A stretch of DNA of 64,000 bases from an uncultured Bacillota bacterium (GCA_947645675.1 CANSDP010000007.1:1-64000), one strand, 5' to 3'; shown: positions 31,180 through 39,974, numbered from the stretch's first letter. The notes: a model not told the origin generated them from the sequence alone. Numbers and translations: made by a program.

Positions 31180-32609
31180 TTTTCTCCAGCCGGCTGCGGC
31201 TCCTCCAAATCCTCGGGCAGCAGCTCCATGAGCTGCTCCTTGGTAGGGGCCTCCAGCTGAGACACCCGGTCGGCCTGACGGGCCACCGCCTGCTCGAAGA
31301 GGTTGCGCACGTCCCGGGCGTTGCCGAAGTTCTCGTCCCGCTCCTCATAGAGCTCTTGCAGATCCTTCTCCATGAACTGCTCCCCCTCCTCCGATAGGGT
31401 GTAGCCGTTCTTTTTGCACATAGACCGGAAAATTTCCATCAGCTGCTTGCCGTCGTAGTCCTCAAAGAAGAAATACTTGTTGAACCGGGATTCCAGCCCC
31501 GGGTTGGCGTGGATAAACCGCTCCATCCGGTCGGTGTACCCCGCCACGATGACAATCAGGTCCTTCCGGTGGTCCTCCATGTTCTTGAGGATGACCTCAA
31601 TGGCCTCATGGCCGAAGTCGTTGGCGTTGTCGGCGTTGACCAGGGCGTAGGCCTCGTCGATGAACAGCACGCCGCCGATGGCCTTCTGGACGGCCTCCTG
31701 GGTTTTGAGGGCGGTCTGGCCCACGAACCCGGCCACCAGGCCGGACCGGTCCACCTCCACCAGCTGGCCCTGGGACAGCACACCCACGGCGTGGTAAATT
31801 TTGGCCAGCAGACGGGCCACGGTAGTCTTGCCGGTGCCCGGGTTGCCCATAAATACCAGGTGGAGGGACATGGGAGGCACGGGCAGGCCGGCCTCCTCCC
31901 GGAGCCTGCGCACCTTCACCAGGTTGATGAGGCTCTTCACGTCCTTTTTCACCTTGTCCAGGCCGCACAGCCCGTCCAGCTGGGCCAGCAGCTCCTCCAG
32001 GGTGGGCTCGGGCTCCTCGGGGGGCTTCTCCTCCTTGGGTGCCGGGGCCTCCGCCCGCTTGGCGGCGGCGGGCTGGCCGGGCCGGGGGGCGATGAACTCG
32101 TCCGCCCGTACGGCGGGCCGGTCGGGGCGCAGTCCGTCCTGATCGCACAGCTCCAGCAGGGCGTCGCTGCACCCGTTGACAAAGCCCGCCTCGCTCTCGC
32201 TGACCACACCGTCCACCGCGGCGAAGAGGAGCAGCAAAAGGGTCAGCTGGTCGGCGAACCGCCGGGCCAGACTTGTCCCTTTCATCCGGTCGTACCGCCG
32301 CAGGTCCTCAAAAAAGGCGGGGGGCTGAAACAGGTCGAAGTTGGCTACCCCGGATGCCACCTCCCAGTACAGGGCGGAGGGCACCGGGTTGCCCGGGGAC
32401 CAGATGGCGTTGTAGTACTCCACATGCCGGGGGGAGATGGAGCTGGCGCTGTCCGCCTGCCACACCCCCAGGGCGTACTGGCGGACATAGCCATCCACCT
32501 GGCGGCTGAAGGCCAGCCGCAGGGCCGGGTCGGGGATCAGCTTCCGGAAAGCGGCGGTGATCTCGGTATACTGCTTGTGGACCTCACTGGCGGTCATTGC
32601 GGCACTCAT
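31176..32609 (-). CDS. AAA+ ATPase of the CbxX/CfqX (SpoVK/EccA-like) family
   Basis: LHLVFMGNPGTGKTTVARLLAKIYHAVGVLSQGQLVEVDRSGLVAGFVGQTALKTQEAVQKAIGGVLFIDEAYAL. Confidence 0.9.
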   Translation of the reverse strand: MSAAMTASEVHKQYTEITAAFRKLIPDPALRLAFSRQVDGYVRQYALGVWQADSASSISPRHVEYYNAIWSPGNPVPSALYWEVASGVANFDLFQPPAFFEDLRRYDRMKGTSLARRFADQLTLLLLLFAAVDGVVSESEAGFVNGCSDALLELCDQDGLRPDRPAVRADEFIAPRPGQPAAAKRAEAPAPKEEKPPEEPEPTLEELLAQLDGLCGLDKVKKDVKSLINLVKVRRLREEAGLPVPPMSLHLVFMGNPGTGKTTVARLLAKIYHAVGVLSQGQLVEVDRSGLVAGFVGQTALKTQEAVQKAIGGVLFIDEAYALVNADNANDFGHEAIEVILKNMEDHRKDLIVIVAGYTDRMERFIHANPGLESRFNKYFFFEDYDGKQLMEIFRSMCKKNGYTLSEEGEQFMEKDLQELYEERDENFGNARDVRNLFEQAVARQADRVSQLEAPTKEQLMELLPEDLEEPQPAGEK

Positions 32610-32789
32610 AGGCGTGGCCTCCTTATTTCATGGGACCATTATAGTAAAAAGCGGCCAGACGGTCAAGCGGGGCGATTTACATAAAAATGTGAACATTTTG
32701 TGATTTCGTCGTTTCACCGTTGACGGGAGGGGAAAATGACGGTAAAATAGGATAGCAGAAATATCATTGATAAGATTGGAGACTCGATC

Positions 32790-33788
32790 ATGGCAGATAG
32801 ACAAAACTCCGGGTCCCGCCCCGGCGGCGAGCCAAGGCGGCCCGATTCCTATGGCGGCCCCCCCCGCCGGCCGTCCTCCCGCGGCGGCGAGCCAAGGCGG
32901 CCTGACTCCTATCAGTATCGTGAGCCCCGGCGGACAGACCCCCGCGGCGGTGAGCCCCGGCGGACAGACCCCCGCGGCGGCGAGCCCCGGCGGACGGACT
33001 CCCGCAGCAGTGAGCCCCGGCGGACAGACCCCCACGCCGGCGAGCGCCGCAGGCCCGAGTCCTATGAGGGCGACCGCCGCCAGCAGTCCCCCCGGCGCAG
33101 CGACGTGATCCGCTGTGAAAACTGCGGTGAGGACTACTCTGTCACCTATAAGCGGTGCCCCTTCTGCGACGAGCGCCCTGGCCGGGGCGGCGTGTCCGGC
33201 AAACGGGTCGCCAACACCAGGGGCGGCGGCTACGGCCGGCCCGCCTCCACCCTGCGGACGGCCACTTGGATCGGCTCCTTCGTGGTGGTCCTGGCCGCCA
33301 TGTTCATCATCTACCGCTTTATCGGCTCCCCCATCTTCGGCGGCGGCAAGGACCCGGACCCCAAGCCCGGTGCTTCCTCCAGTCAGGGTCCCGCCAGCTC
33401 CGGCTCCAACCAGCCCGGCATCGGGGACACCAGCACCCCCCAGGTCCCCGACGGCAGCGGCGGCGGCACGCCGGATCAGCCTGACGCCCCCGTTGACCCC
33501 GCCACCCCCGACCCGGAACCTGATCCTACTCCCACTCCCGACCCGCCCCTTGAGCCTGACCCCGAACCCAGCGGCGGTACCATCGCCCCCGGCACCCGAG
33601 TCAAAATCGTCAACGCAGGCTCCGGCCTGAACATCCGCTCCGGCCCCGGCACCGAGAACTCCGTGGTAGCCAGCGCCTCCAACGGCGCGGAGGTTACCGT
33701 GGTGGGTGAGGAAAACGGCTGGTATCGGGTGCGCTACAACGGCTCCCAGGAGGGCTATGTCCGCAAGGACTTCGTCTCCGCGCGATAA
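32790..33788 (+). CDS. Membrane protein: Arg-rich repeat N-terminus, zinc-ribbon, TM, Pro-rich linker, C-terminal bacterial SH3 domain
   Basis: EPRRTDPRGG repeats; CENCGEDYSVTYKRCPFC; TATWIGSFVVVLAAMFIIYRF; VKIVNAGSGLNIRSGPGTENSVVASASNGAEVTVVGEENGWYRVRY. Confidence 0.8.
   Translation: MADRQNSGSRPGGEPRRPDSYGGPPRRPSSRGGEPRRPDSYQYREPRRTDPRGGEPRRTDPRGGEPRRTDSRSSEPRRTDPHAGERRRPESYEGDRRQQSPRRSDVIRCENCGEDYSVTYKRCPFCDERPGRGGVSGKRVANTRGGGYGRPASTLRTATWIGSFVVVLAAMFIIYRFIGSPIFGGGKDPDPKPGASSSQGPASSGSNQPGIGDTSTPQVPDGSGGGTPDQPDAPVDPATPDPEPDPTPTPDPPLEPDPEPSGGTIAPGTRVKIVNAGSGLNIRSGPGTENSVVASASNGAEVTVVGEENGWYRVRYNGSQEGYVRKDFVSAR
32922..33071 (+). repeat. Five tandem 30-bp units encoding EPRRTDPRGG-type decapeptides
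   Basis: gagccccggcggacagacccccgcggcgg(t/c) repeated in frame, last unit degenerate. Confidence 0.85.
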
Positions 33789-33797
33789 GAAAGCAGT

Positions 33798-33832
33798 ACG
33801 TCCCTCCGGCCTTTGCCGGAGGGACGGTTTTA
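33798..33832 (+). terminator. Terminator after SH3-domain gene
   Basis: CGTCCCTCCGGCCTTTGCCGGAGGGACGGTTTTAT. Confidence 0.85.
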
Positions 33833-35203
33833 TTTTCCAACGCAGAACTTCGCAAAGATACGGTCGGTTACATCCTCCCGGACGGACTGGCCGGTGAGCT
33901 CCCCCAGGGCTTGGAGCGCCTCCTCCACATCGGTAAGGAGGGCGTCGGGGGTCATGCCCGCCTCAAGGGCCCCCCTGGCCCGGCGGACCGCCTCCCGGGC
34001 CCGGCTGGCCGCCTCCTCCTGCCGGGCGTTGGTGAGGATTTCGCCGTACCCGCCCCAGAGGTCCTGGGGGAAGGCGCAGGATATCTCATTGCACAGCTCG
34101 TCCAAGTCTCTGACCTTGGCGCTCACCGTCACCGAGGGGGGCATCTCCATATTTACAACCGGGATGGGGGCCTGGGGCAGGTCCCCCTTGGTCCACACCA
34201 GGATGGTGGGGGCCAGCGCCATCGCCTCCTGGAGCAGGGCGAAGTCCTCGTCCTGGGCGGGCCGGGAGGCGTCGATGAGCACCAGAATCAGCCCCGCCTC
34301 CTCCATAGCCCTTCGGGAGCGCTCCACACCCAGCTTTTCCACCGGGTCGTCGGTGTCCCGCAGGCCGGCGGTGTCGATGAGCCGCAGAGGGACGCCCCCC
34401 AGCTCGCACCGTTCCTCCACCGTGTCCCGGGTGGTGCCGGGGATGTCGGTGACGATGGCCCGGTCCCAGCCCAGCATGGCGTTGAGCAGGGAGGATTTTC
34501 CCGCGTTGGGACGGCCCACAATGGCGCAGGGCACCCCCTCCCGCAGCAGCCTCCCCCGGCCGCAGGAGGCCAGCAGAGCGTTCAGCTCCCCCTCCTGGTC
34601 GGAGAGGGCCTCGTCCAGCTCCTCCAGGCGGAAGGGGTCGATGTCCTCGTCGGGGTAGTCCAGCACGGCGTGAAAGTGGGCCATCACGTCCACCAGGGCG
34701 GAGTAGATATCCCCAATCCTTTTCGACAGCGCCCCGGCCAGCTGGCCCGCCGCATGGCGGGCCCCCTCCCGGCTCTGGGCGGAGAGCAGGTCCCCCACCG
34801 CCTCCGCCTGGGCCAGGTCCAGCCGGCCGTTGAGAAAGGCCCGCCGGGTAAACTCCCCCGCCCGGGCCTGACGGGCTCCGGCGGCAAAGAGGGCCTCCAG
34901 CCCCAGGGCCAGCACCATGGGCGAGCCGTGGCACTGGAGCTCCGCCGTGTCCTCCCCGGTGTAGCTGGAGGGGCCACGGCTGTAGGTACACAGCACCCGG
35001 TCGATGGGCTGGCCGCCGCTGTCCAGCAGGTCGCCGTAGACCAGCTCCCGGGGCTTATGCTCCCGCAGACCCTTGGGCCCCAAGGGCTGAAAGCATTTTT
35101 CCACAATGGAAGCGGCCTCCGGCCCGGACAGGCGGAGAATCCCGATGGCCCCCGGACCGGAGGGTGTGGAGATGGCGGCGATGGTGTCGGTTGGGAGGGA
35201 CAT
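33830..35203 (-). CDS. mnmE: tRNA modification GTPase MnmE
   Basis: DTIAAISTPSGPGAIGILRLSG...CAIVGRPNAGKSSLLNAMLGWDRAIVTDIPGTTRDTVEE; C-terminal FCVGK. Confidence 0.97.
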   Translation of the reverse strand: MSLPTDTIAAISTPSGPGAIGILRLSGPEAASIVEKCFQPLGPKGLREHKPRELVYGDLLDSGGQPIDRVLCTYSRGPSSYTGEDTAELQCHGSPMVLALGLEALFAAGARQARAGEFTRRAFLNGRLDLAQAEAVGDLLSAQSREGARHAAGQLAGALSKRIGDIYSALVDVMAHFHAVLDYPDEDIDPFRLEELDEALSDQEGELNALLASCGRGRLLREGVPCAIVGRPNAGKSSLLNAMLGWDRAIVTDIPGTTRDTVEERCELGGVPLRLIDTAGLRDTDDPVEKLGVERSRRAMEEAGLILVLIDASRPAQDEDFALLQEAMALAPTILVWTKGDLPQAPIPVVNMEMPPSVTVSAKVRDLDELCNEISCAFPQDLWGGYGEILTNARQEEAASRAREAVRRARGALEAGMTPDALLTDVEEALQALGELTGQSVREDVTDRIFAKFCVGK

Positions 35204-35350
35204 GGGGGACGCTCCTTTCATGAATACGGTGGAATTGACGGCCTTTCCTGCAAAAATATCCCGGGACAAATTTTGTGAAAAATTCTGCCTTGACAGACAT
35301 TATGGTAACCCGTGAATGAATATTTACGGCCCGAGAGTTGACATAACCGG

Positions 35351-35434
35351 TGTGGATAAACCTGTGGACAATGTGGAGAACCCTTCTGCCGCAGGAAAAA
35401 AGGCTGTGGAAAAACCGGTGGAGAAAGTGGATAA
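35351..35434 (+). promoter_or_regulatory. Cluster of six DnaA-box-like nonamers (TGTGGATAA and variants)
   Basis: TGTGGATAA 35351, TGTGGACAA 35363, TGTGGAGAA 35372, TGTGGAAAA 35405, GGTGGAGAA 35417, AGTGGATAA 35426, in an AT-richer intergenic region. Confidence 0.5.
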
Positions 35435-35536
35435 AAAACTGCATAGAGGTTGACAAAATAATTTCCGCCCCTGGGGCCTGCATTCAATTACTTGGACGGC
35501 GTCCCCCGGAGTTTTGCAGGAGGTCTGCCGCGGCGG

Positions 35537-36298
35537 TCAAAGCCAAATTGCCCAGCCGTCATATTGGAAGGTCCCCGCGCCGTGGCGGAGCTTCCCCTCC
35601 TGCTTCAGCCGGCGGAGGGCATCCCGCATCTGGCGGGGCAGCTCTGGGGAGACCTCCAGCGAGTGGTGGGCGGGCAGGACCCGCCGGGCAGGGAGGGCAG
35701 CAATCAGCTCCAGGGAGTCCAGGTAGGCCTCCGGGTCGGTGGAAGGATAGTAGGCGAAAAGGGTATCCAGATAGACCAGATCCCCAGTGTACAGATCGCC
35801 CCGCGCCTCCTCCCAGAAGCACAGGTGCCCTGGGGAGTGTCCAGGCGTATGGAGGACCTGAACATCCCGCCCTCCCAGGTCCAGCACTTCCCCACCCTTT
35901 AAAATGCGGGTAGGCATACCCTGGAACATCTCGTATGTACTGATGTCAAAGTCCTCCGGCGCTTCGCACCGGTCCAGCACCATCTCCCGGACCGTCTCCA
36001 TAGACAGAGGAAACCTTCCCTGGAGCCAGGACAGCTCCGCCTCATGGGCATAGAAATCGGGGAAGTACTTGTGGCCGCCGATGTGGTCCCAGTGGATGTG
36101 GGTGGCTATGGCGGTGACGGGCTTGTCCGTCAGCCGCCGGACCTCCTCATGGATCTTGCAGATGCCCAGCCCTGTGTCAATGAGCAGGGCGCGGTCCTCG
36201 CCGGTGAGGAGATAGCAGTGGGTCTCCTCCCAGTGGCGGTATTCGCTGATGACCCAGGTATCAGGGGCCAGTTGTTCGGTGGTAAACCAGGGGCGCAT
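35537..36298 (-). CDS. MBL-fold metallo-hydrolase
   Basis: THIHWDHIGGHKYF...HTPGHSPGHLCFWEEARGDLYTGDLVY. Confidence 0.9.
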   Translation of the reverse strand: MRPWFTTEQLAPDTWVISEYRHWEETHCYLLTGEDRALLIDTGLGICKIHEEVRRLTDKPVTAIATHIHWDHIGGHKYFPDFYAHEAELSWLQGRFPLSMETVREMVLDRCEAPEDFDISTYEMFQGMPTRILKGGEVLDLGGRDVQVLHTPGHSPGHLCFWEEARGDLYTGDLVYLDTLFAYYPSTDPEAYLDSLELIAALPARRVLPAHHSLEVSPELPRQMRDALRRLKQEGKLRHGAGTFQYDGWAIWL

Positions 36299-36347
36299 AA
36301 AAACTCCTTTCGAGTGTAGGGGGGGCCGGCCTGCGGCCCTCCCTGTA

Positions 36348-36818
36348 TCAGTTTGGTATCGCAATCGACAGGAAATAAGCTCCCGCACAGTAGATATCCT
36401 CAAAATCTATATGGAATGCGTATCCAGTCGGAGCCAAAATTTCCTGATATGGGGCGATCTGTTTTTCCAGCGCTCCGTTCAGCTCATCCACGTCAATGAC
36501 AATGGGCGCTAAACCGCTCAGTTTTTCCAACAGTTCATCTGGAATCCTGCCCTTGAGGTAGTCCAGCACTTTCCGGGTCACGTCTCCCTCATAGCAGCCC
36601 AACAGCAGGCACAAGCCCCGCCAGGCCGACAGATACAACCGCAGCGGCTTCTCCTCCAGTGCGCCCTCTTGCTGGATGAAGTCCAGCCACTCCTCTAAGC
36701 TCTGAACAAAGAGCATATCCTGAAGCATTGGGGCGTATTGGTCATAAACGGCCTGATATTCCTCTTTGGAAAGCAGCTCCTGTATGTTCTTCACATCTTG
36801 ATTGACTTGTGCGCTCAT
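36348..36818 (-). CDS. Hypothetical protein
   Basis: 156-aa ORF, acidic, no recognised motif. Confidence 0.5.
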   Translation of the reverse strand: MSAQVNQDVKNIQELLSKEEYQAVYDQYAPMLQDMLFVQSLEEWLDFIQQEGALEEKPLRLYLSAWRGLCLLLGCYEGDVTRKVLDYLKGRIPDELLEKLSGLAPIVIDVDELNGALEKQIAPYQEILAPTGYAFHIDFEDIYCAGAYFLSIAIPN

Positions 36819-36884
36819 GCCGTACTTCTCCTTTTCTGCCGCGTACGCTTAGTTATAAAGGCTCTGTATCCCGCCCGCAGGCGG

Positions 36885-37066
36885 CAAGCCTCCTTTTGAA
36901 AGGAGGTGCCCCAGTGCGCACACTGGGGCGGAGGATTGCATTTTGGCGAAGCCAAAATATACGAAGTATACGAGGTTTCTGCAAATCTTGTTTACTTCGT
37001 ATGTTCGGCTTCGCCGAACGCAATCCTCAGCCAGCCTTCGGCTGACAGCTCCTTTCCAAAGGAGCC
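36885..37066 (-). repeat. Multi-hairpin interspersed repeat, divergent copy
   Basis: CCTCCTTTTGAAAGGAGG hairpin, GCCCCAGTGCGCACACTGGGGC hairpin, GAGGATTGC/GCAATCCTC long stem, GCCAGCCTTCGGCTGAC hairpin, AGCTCCTTTCCAAAGGAGCC hairpin. Confidence 0.8.
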
Positions 37067-37088
37067 TGTTTGGTGCAAACCTTTGGCT

Positions 37089-38477
37089 TCACAGCCTCTT
37101 ACAAATCGCCCGCGCCGCCTGGACGCCGGAGGCCCCGGCCTGGGCCAGTCCCCGGGTGACCCCGGCGCCGTCACCGGCGGCGAAGAAGTTGGGCAGGGCG
37201 GTCTCCAGCTCCTCAGACAGCTGGAGGCGGGCGGAATAGAACTTCACCTCCGCGCCGTAGAGCAGGGTGTCATAGTTGGCGGTGCCGGGGGCGATTTTGT
37301 CCAGCCGCTGAATCATCTCAATGATGTCGTCCAGCTGGCGCTTGGGCAGGGCCAGGGACAGGTCCCCGGGGATGGCGGCGGACAGGGTGGGCCGGACGGT
37401 GGATTTGCTCATACGGTGCTCGTTGGTCCTCCGGCCCCCCAGCAGGTCGCCGAACCGCTGGACCAGCACGCCCCCCGCCAGCATGTTGGACAGGGAGGCC
37501 ACATGCTTGCCGTAGCGGTAGGGCTCGTTAAAGGGCTTGGTGAACCGGTTGCTGACCAGCAGGGCGAAGTTGGTATTTTCCGAGCGGAGGGCGGGGTCGG
37601 CGTAGGAGTGGCCGTTGACGGTGTTGATGCCCTCCACACTCTCGGCCACCACATGGCCGTAGGGGTTCATGCAGAAGGTGCGAACGCTGTCGCCGTACTG
37701 CTTGGTGCGGTAGACCAGCTTGGACTCATAGACCACGTCGGTGATGTGCTCAAAGACGGCGGCGGGCAGCTCCACCCGTACGCCGATGTCCACCTGGTTG
37801 TTCAGCAGCTCCAGCCCCAGGTCCTTGCACTGGTTGGAGAACCACTCCGCCCCGGAGCGCCCCGGAGCGGCGATGAGGTACTTGCACCCCACCTCGCCCC
37901 CCTTGGCCAGGAGGAGCCGGTAGCCGTCCTCCGCCTTCTCAATGGAGGCTACCTCCGTATGGAAGGAAAACTCCAGCTTGTCCGCCAGCCCCTCATAGAT
38001 GTTGGTGAGGATGCGCAGATTGTTCTCAGTGCCCAGGTGCTTGCACCGGGCCTGAAGGAGGTGGAGATCGTAGGCCAGGGCCTGGCGGGACAGCTGCCGG
38101 GCCGCCTCGCTCTCGGTGGAGAATACCTGGGTGGTGGCCCCGTGGGCCACATTGATGGAGTCCACATAGTCGATGAGCTCCATCACATGGGCGGGCTCCA
38201 TAAAGTCGGTGAGCCAGCCGCCGAACTGGGTGGTGAAGTTAAATTTTCCGTCGGAGAAGGCCCCGGCCCCGCCGAAGCCGCACATGGTGTGGCACACGGG
38301 ACAGTGGACGCACTCCTTCACCTTCCCCGCCACAATGGGGCAGCTGCGGCTGTAGATGTCCGCCCCCTGGTCCAGAGCCAGCACCTTCAGTTCGGGATGG
38401 AGACGGGCCAGCTCATAGGCGGCAAAAATGCCCGCCTCCCCACAGCCCAGGATCACAGCGTCGTAATTGGCGTTCAT
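37089..38477 (-). CDS. FAD-dependent dehydrogenase / NAD(P)/FAD oxidoreductase
   Basis: YDAVILGCGEAGIFAAYELARLHPELKVLALDQG...FFAAGDGAGVTRGLAQAGASGVQAARAI. Confidence 0.85.
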   Translation of the reverse strand: MNANYDAVILGCGEAGIFAAYELARLHPELKVLALDQGADIYSRSCPIVAGKVKECVHCPVCHTMCGFGGAGAFSDGKFNFTTQFGGWLTDFMEPAHVMELIDYVDSINVAHGATTQVFSTESEAARQLSRQALAYDLHLLQARCKHLGTENNLRILTNIYEGLADKLEFSFHTEVASIEKAEDGYRLLLAKGGEVGCKYLIAAPGRSGAEWFSNQCKDLGLELLNNQVDIGVRVELPAAVFEHITDVVYESKLVYRTKQYGDSVRTFCMNPYGHVVAESVEGINTVNGHSYADPALRSENTNFALLVSNRFTKPFNEPYRYGKHVASLSNMLAGGVLVQRFGDLLGGRRTNEHRMSKSTVRPTLSAAIPGDLSLALPKRQLDDIIEMIQRLDKIAPGTANYDTLLYGAEVKFYSARLQLSEELETALPNFFAAGDGAGVTRGLAQAGASGVQAARAICKRL

Positions 38478-38563
38478 TAGGTTGAGCCTCCTTTTTTCTT
38501 GTCAGTATATCACAGTCCCGCGTAAAAGGCAACGAGGAGGGCGGGCCGAGGCAGGGAAGTCAA

Positions 38564-38815
38564 TTTTGCGTCTGTAGGGCGCGACGACCCCGGCGCGCCG
38601 TCCTCCCGAAGGCACCCACTCTCCGTGGACGGCGGGCCGGGTCGTCCCGCCCTACAAATGCCCCCTCATCCCCGCCGCGTGGACAAAGGCTCCCTCCCCG
38701 AGGGAGCTGTCAGCGAAGCTGACTGAGGGAGTCGCCAAGGTCCCCACAGACCTTCGGAGGACTCCCTCCGTCACGGCTTCGCCGTGCCACCTCCCTCTAG
38801 GAGGGAGGCTTTTGG
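38564..38815 (+). repeat. Composite multi-hairpin repeat, copy B
   Basis: Inverted copy of 18048-18300. Confidence 0.9.
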
Positions 38816-38932
38816 ACCGCGGTCGTTCACAATTTGTTTGCTCATTCAATTCCTCTGCGGGCCCTGGAATGCTCTCCTGTGCATTTTATCATGCTCAGAA
38901 GAATTGGTGTGGTTTGCAGGAGCGTCCAGGCA

Positions 38933-38987
38933 AAAAAAGCCCCCCTCCTGGAGGGGGGGCGGCGGCAGCTCCCTCAAGGAGGGAGCG
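38933..38987. repeat. Short two-hairpin derivative of the multi-hairpin repeat
   Basis: AAAAAGCCCCCCTCCTGGAGGGGGGGCGGCGGCAGCTCCCTCAAGGAGGGAGC. Confidence 0.7.
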
Positions 38988-38991
38988 ATTA

Positions 38992-39855
38992 TTACACCCG
39001 GTAAACCAATCCCACCAGGTTGGGGCCGGCGTTGATGGAGATGACACCGCCGATGTGATAGCTGAGGACGGGCTCCTCTCCCAGCTCCTGGCGGCAGGAC
39101 TCCAGGAGCTTCCCGGCCTGCTCCACGTTGTTGCCCTGGATCAGCAGATAGGGCGTCCCGGCCCTGCGCTCGGTTTTGCACATTTCGGTGAGCTTGGACA
39201 CCACGGCTTTCTCTCCCCGGACCTTGGCGAGAATTTTTGACTCCCCGTCGGTGAAGGTCATAATGGGCTTCAGGCCCAGCGCCTCGCCCACGAAAGCGGC
39301 GGCGGCGGAGACGCGCCCCGACTTCTTGGCAAAGCGCAAATCCAGAGGGGAGAATACCACCCGGACATGGTCCACCCAGTCCTGGATGAAGTCCACCACC
39401 GCCTGGGGCTCCGCCCCCTCCTTGGCCATTCTGGCCCCCTGGGCCACGGCCCAGCCATAGCCCATGGTGTAGTTCAGCGCGTCGATGATGTGGATATGAA
39501 AGGTCTCCTCCGCCTCCGGGTGGTCCCGGTAGAAGTCGCCCCGGGCCTGGAAGGCGTTGGAGCAGGTGGCTGAGCCCTTGGAGTTGATCGAGGTGTGAAT
39601 CAGGTCGGTATAGCCCTCCTCATAGGCCCGTTCAAAGAGCTCCAGAAAGACATAGGGATTGAGCTGGGCATGGGTAGGAATCTTGGGGGCGGTCAGGAGC
39701 AGGTCGTAAAACTCCTCCGGCGTGAAGTCAAAGCCGTCCTCATACTCCTTGTCCCCCATGGCGATGGGGAAGGGGAGCACCTGGATATCCAGCTCAGTCC
39801 GCAGGGCGGCGGGGAGGTCGGCGGCGGAGTCGGTGGTGAATTTGATACGCGTCAT
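38992..39855 (-). CDS. DegV family fatty-acid-binding protein
   Basis: MTRIKFTTDSAADLPAALRTELDIQVLPFPIAMGDKEYEDG...HTSINSKGSATCSNAF. Confidence 0.93.
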   Translation of the reverse strand: MTRIKFTTDSAADLPAALRTELDIQVLPFPIAMGDKEYEDGFDFTPEEFYDLLLTAPKIPTHAQLNPYVFLELFERAYEEGYTDLIHTSINSKGSATCSNAFQARGDFYRDHPEAEETFHIHIIDALNYTMGYGWAVAQGARMAKEGAEPQAVVDFIQDWVDHVRVVFSPLDLRFAKKSGRVSAAAAFVGEALGLKPIMTFTDGESKILAKVRGEKAVVSKLTEMCKTERRAGTPYLLIQGNNVEQAGKLLESCRQELGEEPVLSYHIGGVISINAGPNLVGLVYRV

Positions 39856-39974
39856 GATTTTGTCCTCCTTAATCGGCTCGGGGGGACCCGAAGGGTACTG
39901 TAAATTGCATCTGTCATTATGGCCTATTATTGTTGAGCTGTCAATTAAAATACAGTTAAGATTTCGGGCGCGCC

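Noticed and set aside
32922-33071. CRISPR array
   Set aside because: 30-bp units are contiguous with no spacers and are in-frame coding repeats; no cas genes in the window.
35340-35440. Definitive oriC call
   Set aside because: DnaA-box-like cluster is suggestive, but dnaA/dnaN and the usual origin gene cluster are absent and strand bias is mixed beyond 48 kb; kept only as a hypothesis.
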